A stretch of DNA of 7,747 nucleotides from NCBI GenBank assembly GCA_018400565.1, contig JAGYMP010000065.1, positions 1 to 7,747 of the forward strand, read 5' to 3'. The notes below the pieces were generated by a model, which saw only the letters and a program-made list of their open reading frames with translations, was not told the origin of the DNA and did not search any database. Positions within the stretch are counted from its first letter, which is position 1; every line of letters begins with the position of its first letter. The translations under genes were made by a program, and so were the position numbers. The DNA comes from Bacilli bacterium. Its GTDB lineage: Bacteria > Bacillota_I > Bacilli_A > Izemoplasmatales > Hujiaoplasmataceae. Of this stretch, positions 4,633-7,747 are shown piece after piece.

Positions 4633-6818
4633 TGTGTCATCCTTTCAATCGAATAAATGCCTTGAATGTTTTGAATGGATTGAATCACATCTTCCAATTC
4701 CAAAACATTCTGGACGGTGATTTTAAGGCGGATGATCCCTTCGTCGATTTGGTTTGTCTGAGCTGTGACTTGTTGCACTTTAGCTTTTGCCGATGTGGCA
4801 GCATTGATAATCTCGGCAAGAATGTTATCACGGTTTTGAACGATGATTTTCAACATCGTTGTATATTTGACGTCTTCATTGGATCCCCAATAAACATCAA
4901 TCAATCGTTCCTCATCAAAATGCTCAACATTCTTGCAGTCTTTGCGATGAACGACAATACCCGCACTCTTTTTGACATAACCGATGATGTCATCGCCTTT
5001 GACGGGTGAACAGCAATTGGCCAACTTCACCGAGGGGTTGTCCAATCCATCGACAATGATATTCACATCGGAGTGTAATGTCCGCAACCGGTTTTGTTTT
5101 TGACGCTCATCTTTGTTGATGCGTTCGATCAATTCTTCCTCGGTCAGATTGCTTTTCCCCACAATGACATTCACTGCGGAAATCGGTGATATGATATTTT
5201 TACCGATTTCATAATAAAGATCCTCGGCGGATTTGACACCTTTGTTTTCAAAAAGATCCTTGCACATCTCATCCGTGATTTCGACCGTTTCTCCGCGTTT
5301 TTCAAGTTCTCTTTCAAATTCCTCACGGCCTGTGGCCACCAGGGATTCCCTGCGTTGCCGGTTGAGAAAATGTTTGATCTTGCTCCGGGCATTTGATGTT
5401 TTGGCGATTTTGAGCCAATTATCATTCGGTCCCACAGCATTTTTTGAGGTTTTTATTTCCACGACATCGCCCGTTTTCAATTTATAATCGAGCGGTCGGA
5501 TCTTACCGTTGACAATCGCGCCGACCGTTTTTTCACCGACTTTGGTGTGGATGCGAAATGCAAAGTCAATGGGTGTCGATCCGTTCGCCAAATCGATGAT
5601 GTCACCATCAGGCGTGAACACATACACATTTGCATTCAAAATGTCATCCGTGAATATACTGAGGATTTCCTCATCAGAATCGGATTCTTCGGTGTACCGG
5701 ATCAACTCCGAATACCATCTTAATTTAGATGAGACGATATTTTCAATGTTTTTCTTGCTTTGTGAACTGCTTTGCGTTTCTTTGTATGCCCAATGAGCCG
5801 CAACACCTTTTTCGGCAATCTCATCCATTTCTTTCGTGCGGATCTGTATCTCATAAATCTTCCCTTTGTTCACAACCGTGGTGTGGAGGGATTGATACAT
5901 GTTTGGTTTGGGCATGGCGATGTAATCCTTGAATCGTCCCGGAACAGGAATGAATTTTGAATGGACGATGCCAATCGCGCGATAACAGTCACTGACCGTG
6001 TCAACAATGATGCGCAGAGCCAAAAGGTCATTGATTTCTTCGAAGTCGAGATGTTTGGTTTCCATTTTGCGATGAACACTGTGAATGTTTTTAATTCTTC
6101 CGCTGATCTCAAAATCAAAACCCTCTTTTTCCAGAAGATCGGTCAATAATTGCTCCATTTCTTTGATATCGCCTTCGCGGTGTCCTTTTTTATCTTTGAT
6201 CATTTGTGCGATTTCTTGATATTCACGGGGATAGAGATATTTGAACGATAAATCTTCAAGTTCGGCCTTGAGACGATACATGCCGAGCCGGTGCGCAATC
6301 GGAGCAAAGATATCCAATGTTTCACGACTGATGCGTATCTGTTTCTTTTGGTCAAGATGTGACAGTGTGCGCATGTTGTTCAGACGGTCGGCCAGTTTAA
6401 CGAAAATCACACGGATGTCCCGGGCCATGGCCAAAATCATTTTTTGGTGATTTTTGACCTGTTGGGTCTGCTTTGAGCCTTTGTAATGCAACAATTGCAA
6501 TTTCGTCAAACCTTCAACAATATCTGCGACTTCTTCGCCGAACAATGATTTTATTTCTTTATATTCGGTTGGCGTGTCTTCAATGATATCATGCAATAGA
6601 CCAGCTGCGATCGTATACGGATCAACACGGTATTTCGCCAGCGTAACAGCAACATCCACGGGATGGACGATATACGGCCGTCCGGATTTTCTGAGCTGTC
6701 CGTCATGTTTATCGTAAGCATAGTCAAAAGCGCGCCTGATGAAATCCAGGTGCTCTTTTTTGGACAGATACGGCGCTATGGCCTCTTTTATTGGAAGATA
6801 TGCTTCGTCTCTACCCAT
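4629..6818 (-). CDS. relA: Bifunctional (p)ppGpp synthetase/hydrolase (long Rel, RSH family)
   Basis: Rel makes the alarmone (p)ppGpp from ATP and GDP/GTP on ribosomes with uncharged tRNA, and degrades it when starvation ends. The 729 residues cover the full domain set. The HD hydrolase shows H52, LLHDIIEDT (H76/D77) and KLADRLNNMRT (D144), so hydrolysis should be active. The synthetase has R241, D264 in EINDLLALRI, the RFKD motif (295-298), Y308 and E323 in YEIQIRT. RFKD (RXKD rather than EXDD) is the mark of bifunctional Rel/SpoT enzymes. A TGS domain lies at about 395-455, a zinc-finger-like region with C602, C603, H624 and C628, and an ACT domain at about 655-729. The ATG at 6818 has GGAGGG five bases upstream, 18 bases after apt. 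The gene overlaps dtd by four bases. The rel label is equally apt for the gene. Confidence 0.97.
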   Translation of the reverse strand: MGRDEAYLPIKEAIAPYLSKKEHLDFIRRAFDYAYDKHDGQLRKSGRPYIVHPVDVAVTLAKYRVDPYTIAAGLLHDIIEDTPTEYKEIKSLFGEEVADIVEGLTKLQLLHYKGSKQTQQVKNHQKMILAMARDIRVIFVKLADRLNNMRTLSHLDQKKQIRISRETLDIFAPIAHRLGMYRLKAELEDLSFKYLYPREYQEIAQMIKDKKGHREGDIKEMEQLLTDLLEKEGFDFEISGRIKNIHSVHRKMETKHLDFEEINDLLALRIIVDTVSDCYRAIGIVHSKFIPVPGRFKDYIAMPKPNMYQSLHTTVVNKGKIYEIQIRTKEMDEIAEKGVAAHWAYKETQSSSQSKKNIENIVSSKLRWYSELIRYTEESDSDEEILSIFTDDILNANVYVFTPDGDIIDLANGSTPIDFAFRIHTKVGEKTVGAIVNGKIRPLDYKLKTGDVVEIKTSKNAVGPNDNWLKIAKTSNARSKIKHFLNRQRRESLVATGREEFERELEKRGETVEITDEMCKDLFENKGVKSAEDLYYEIGKNIISPISAVNVIVGKSNLTEEELIERINKDERQKQNRLRTLHSDVNIIVDGLDNPSVKLANCCSPVKGDDIIGYVKKSAGIVVHRKDCKNVEHFDEERLIDVYWGSNEDVKYTTMLKIIVQNRDNILAEIINAATSAKAKVQQVTAQTNQIDEGIIRLKITVQNVLELEDVIQSIQNIQGIYSIERMTQ

Positions 6819-6836
6819 GAAAACCCTCCGAGTGCG

Positions 6837-7349
6837 TTAATATTTCAGCAAACTTTTATACGGATATCCTTTGATGTTTTCTTTGCCGTTTAAGCCTGTC
6901 AGTTCAATCAAAAATGCCAATCCGACGACCTCAGCTCCGGCACGTTCGACAAGGTCGATTGATGCTTTCACGGTACCGCCCGTGGCAAGTAAATCATCGA
7001 TGATGATGACTTTATCCGCTTTGCCTATATCGTCTTTATGAATACACAGTTTGTTTGTGCCGTATTCAAGATCGTATTCGATCTCAAGCGTTTCGCGCGG
7101 CAGTTTTCCGGGTTTACGAACCGGAACGAATCCAAGTTTCGTTGCATAAGCGACGGATGCACCAAAAATAAAGCCTCGGGCATCGGGACCGATAATTTTG
7201 TTCGCGTGTATTTCTTTTGCGTACTCGGCCATGTCATCAACTGCGGAATGAAAGGCTTCCTCATCATCGAGCAAAGGGGTTATGTCCTTAAACTGAATGC
7301 CGTCAACGGGGAAATCCGGAACATTTGTGATAAATGATTTGTAATTCAT
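6837..7349 (-). CDS. apt: Adenine phosphoribosyltransferase
   Basis: Apt salvages adenine with PRPP to give AMP and pyrophosphate in the cytoplasm. The 170-residue protein has the usual short-form length. The PRPP-binding loop is VIIIDDLLATGGT (114-126), with the acidic pair D118/D119. DARGFIFG (56-63) and the flexible-loop region RKPGKLPRET (78-87) are the other family signatures, and FPVDGIQFKDITPLL (13-27) is the typical N-terminal block. The ATG at 7349 overlaps the TGA of the recJ-like gene as ATGA, with GGAGG seven bases upstream. The order recJ-apt-relA is a conserved Bacillota cluster; it links purine salvage to alarmone synthesis, both of which draw on the purine pool. Confidence 0.97.
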   Translation of the reverse strand: MNYKSFITNVPDFPVDGIQFKDITPLLDDEEAFHSAVDDMAEYAKEIHANKIIGPDARGFIFGASVAYATKLGFVPVRKPGKLPRETLEIEYDLEYGTNKLCIHKDDIGKADKVIIIDDLLATGGTVKASIDLVERAGAEVVGLAFLIELTGLNGKENIKGYPYKSLLKY

Positions 7350-7747
7350 GTTTTTTCCTCCAATAATGTTTTGAAATATGCAACCAAGTCATCCTTCGGA
7401 GCTTTGTCATACCACACGACAAACTTGGTCAATGCTTTAAGTTGTTTGTAGCGTTTCGACGTTGTCAATGATTTCTTTTCGGGCTGTTCTCTGAGATGCC
7501 AACCGTTGTTAACGGATTCAATAAAATTCAACTCTTTAAAAACACGAATGATTTCCTTGGCCAGCCAGATATGTTCTTTCAAAGACTGAGACAACTTCTT
7601 TGCTGTCATTGATTGGTCCTTGAACAACGTGTACGCCCGTGCAAAAAGATCCTTATCTTTGATCCTGTGCAAATGAAATTGGTTGGTGTTGGGCACAAAA
7701 CAAATCGTTTGTGGCAAATGATCGTTCATTCGTTCAACAAAATCATC
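7346..7747 (-). CDS. recJ: RecJ-like single-strand DNA exonuclease, C-terminal end only
   Basis: The frame is open to the right edge of the window. Upstream of the first internal Met (7729) it reads DDFVER, so 7729 is not the start and this is the end of a longer gene. The 133 visible residues contain none of the catalytic DHH/DHHA1 motifs. They fit the Bacillota-specific C-terminal domain of RecJ: an F/Y-rich start (DLFARAYTLF, 33-42), a helical block with the pattern LAKEIIRVFKELNFIE (62-77), and a following EQPEKKSLTTSKRY segment (87-100). RecJ is a 5'-3' exonuclease in recombination and mismatch or base-excision repair. The identification leans on this resemblance and on the position directly before apt-relA, where recJ is found in Bacillus. 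It overlaps apt by four bases (ATGA). Confidence 0.75.
   Translation of the reverse strand, partial: DDFVERMNDHLPQTICFVPNTNQFHLHRIKDKDLFARAYTLFKDQSMTAKKLSQSLKEHIWLAKEIIRVFKELNFIESVNNGWHLREQPEKKSLTTSKRYKQLKALTKFVVWYDKAPKDDLVAYFKTLLEEKT

Noticed and set aside
4325..4720. 131-codon plus-strand open frame across dtd and the end of relA
   Set aside because: It is antisense to two clearly conserved genes, its peptide has no recognisable domain, and no ribosome binding site or promoter serves it.
4623..5009. 128-codon plus-strand open frame opposite the ACT/zinc-finger end of relA
   Set aside because: It is antisense to conserved coding sequence and the translation resembles no family; treated as a shadow frame.
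7346..7729. Separate 127-residue gene starting at the ATG at 7729
   Set aside because: The frame stays open upstream through DDFVER to the window edge and the segment fits a C-terminal RecJ domain, so it is the tail of a larger gene.
1..7747. Mobile element, CRISPR array, tRNA or rRNA gene, or defence system
   Set aside because: No repeat array, transposase, integrase, tRNA-like cloverleaf or defence domain is visible; all space is filled by housekeeping genes and short gaps.

Overview
This window is a compact, almost gap-free stretch of bacterial housekeeping genes. Every gene is on the minus strand, so transcription runs from the high-coordinate end to the low-coordinate end. The gene set and order (recJ, apt, relA, dtd, then hisS, then tcdA further on) match the neighbourhood known from Bacillota such as Bacillus subtilis. 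Strong GGAGG-type ribosome binding sites, textbook sigma-A promoters and small ATGA overlaps between genes fit that group. Sampled lines give roughly 43-50 % G+C. TGA ends seven of the nine complete reading frames, so this is not a Mycoplasma/Spiroplasma lineage that reads TGA as Trp. I cannot name the organism; a Bacillota or Acholeplasma/Izemoplasma-like relative is possible, but that is inference.

Layout in transcriptional order. Region 1 (7747 to 4183) is a stringent-response and nucleotide module: the C-terminal end of a RecJ-like exonuclease, adenine phosphoribosyltransferase (apt), bifunctional (p)ppGpp synthetase/hydrolase (relA/rel) and D-aminoacyl-tRNA deacylase (dtd). These are coupled by ATGA overlaps or an 18-base gap and probably form one operon whose promoter lies outside the window. 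Region 2 (4182 to 3787) is a single acyl carrier protein gene with its own near-consensus promoter and an intrinsic terminator. Region 3 is hisS (3772 to 2501). Its ribosome binding site directly abuts the U-tract of that terminator, so its expression must depend on read-through or on a promoter I cannot see. Region 4 (2470 to 1) starts from an extended -10 promoter and holds an AI-2E-family membrane transporter, an unrecognised four-helix membrane protein, the tRNA t6A-modifying enzyme TcdA, and the first 47 codons of msrA, which leaves the window.

Functionally, several genes converge on translation quality and stress: HisRS charges tRNA-His, Dtd removes D-amino acids from tRNA, TcdA modifies A37 of tRNA, Rel senses uncharged tRNA, and MsrA repairs oxidised methionine. 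No mobile element, CRISPR array, RNA gene or unknown multi-gene system is visible. There is no intergenic stretch over 80 bases. The most interesting points are regulatory: the terminator packed against the hisS start, the long hairpin with a stop codon in its arm just before the tcdA ribosome binding site, and the absence of aspS from its usual place between hisS and tcdA.
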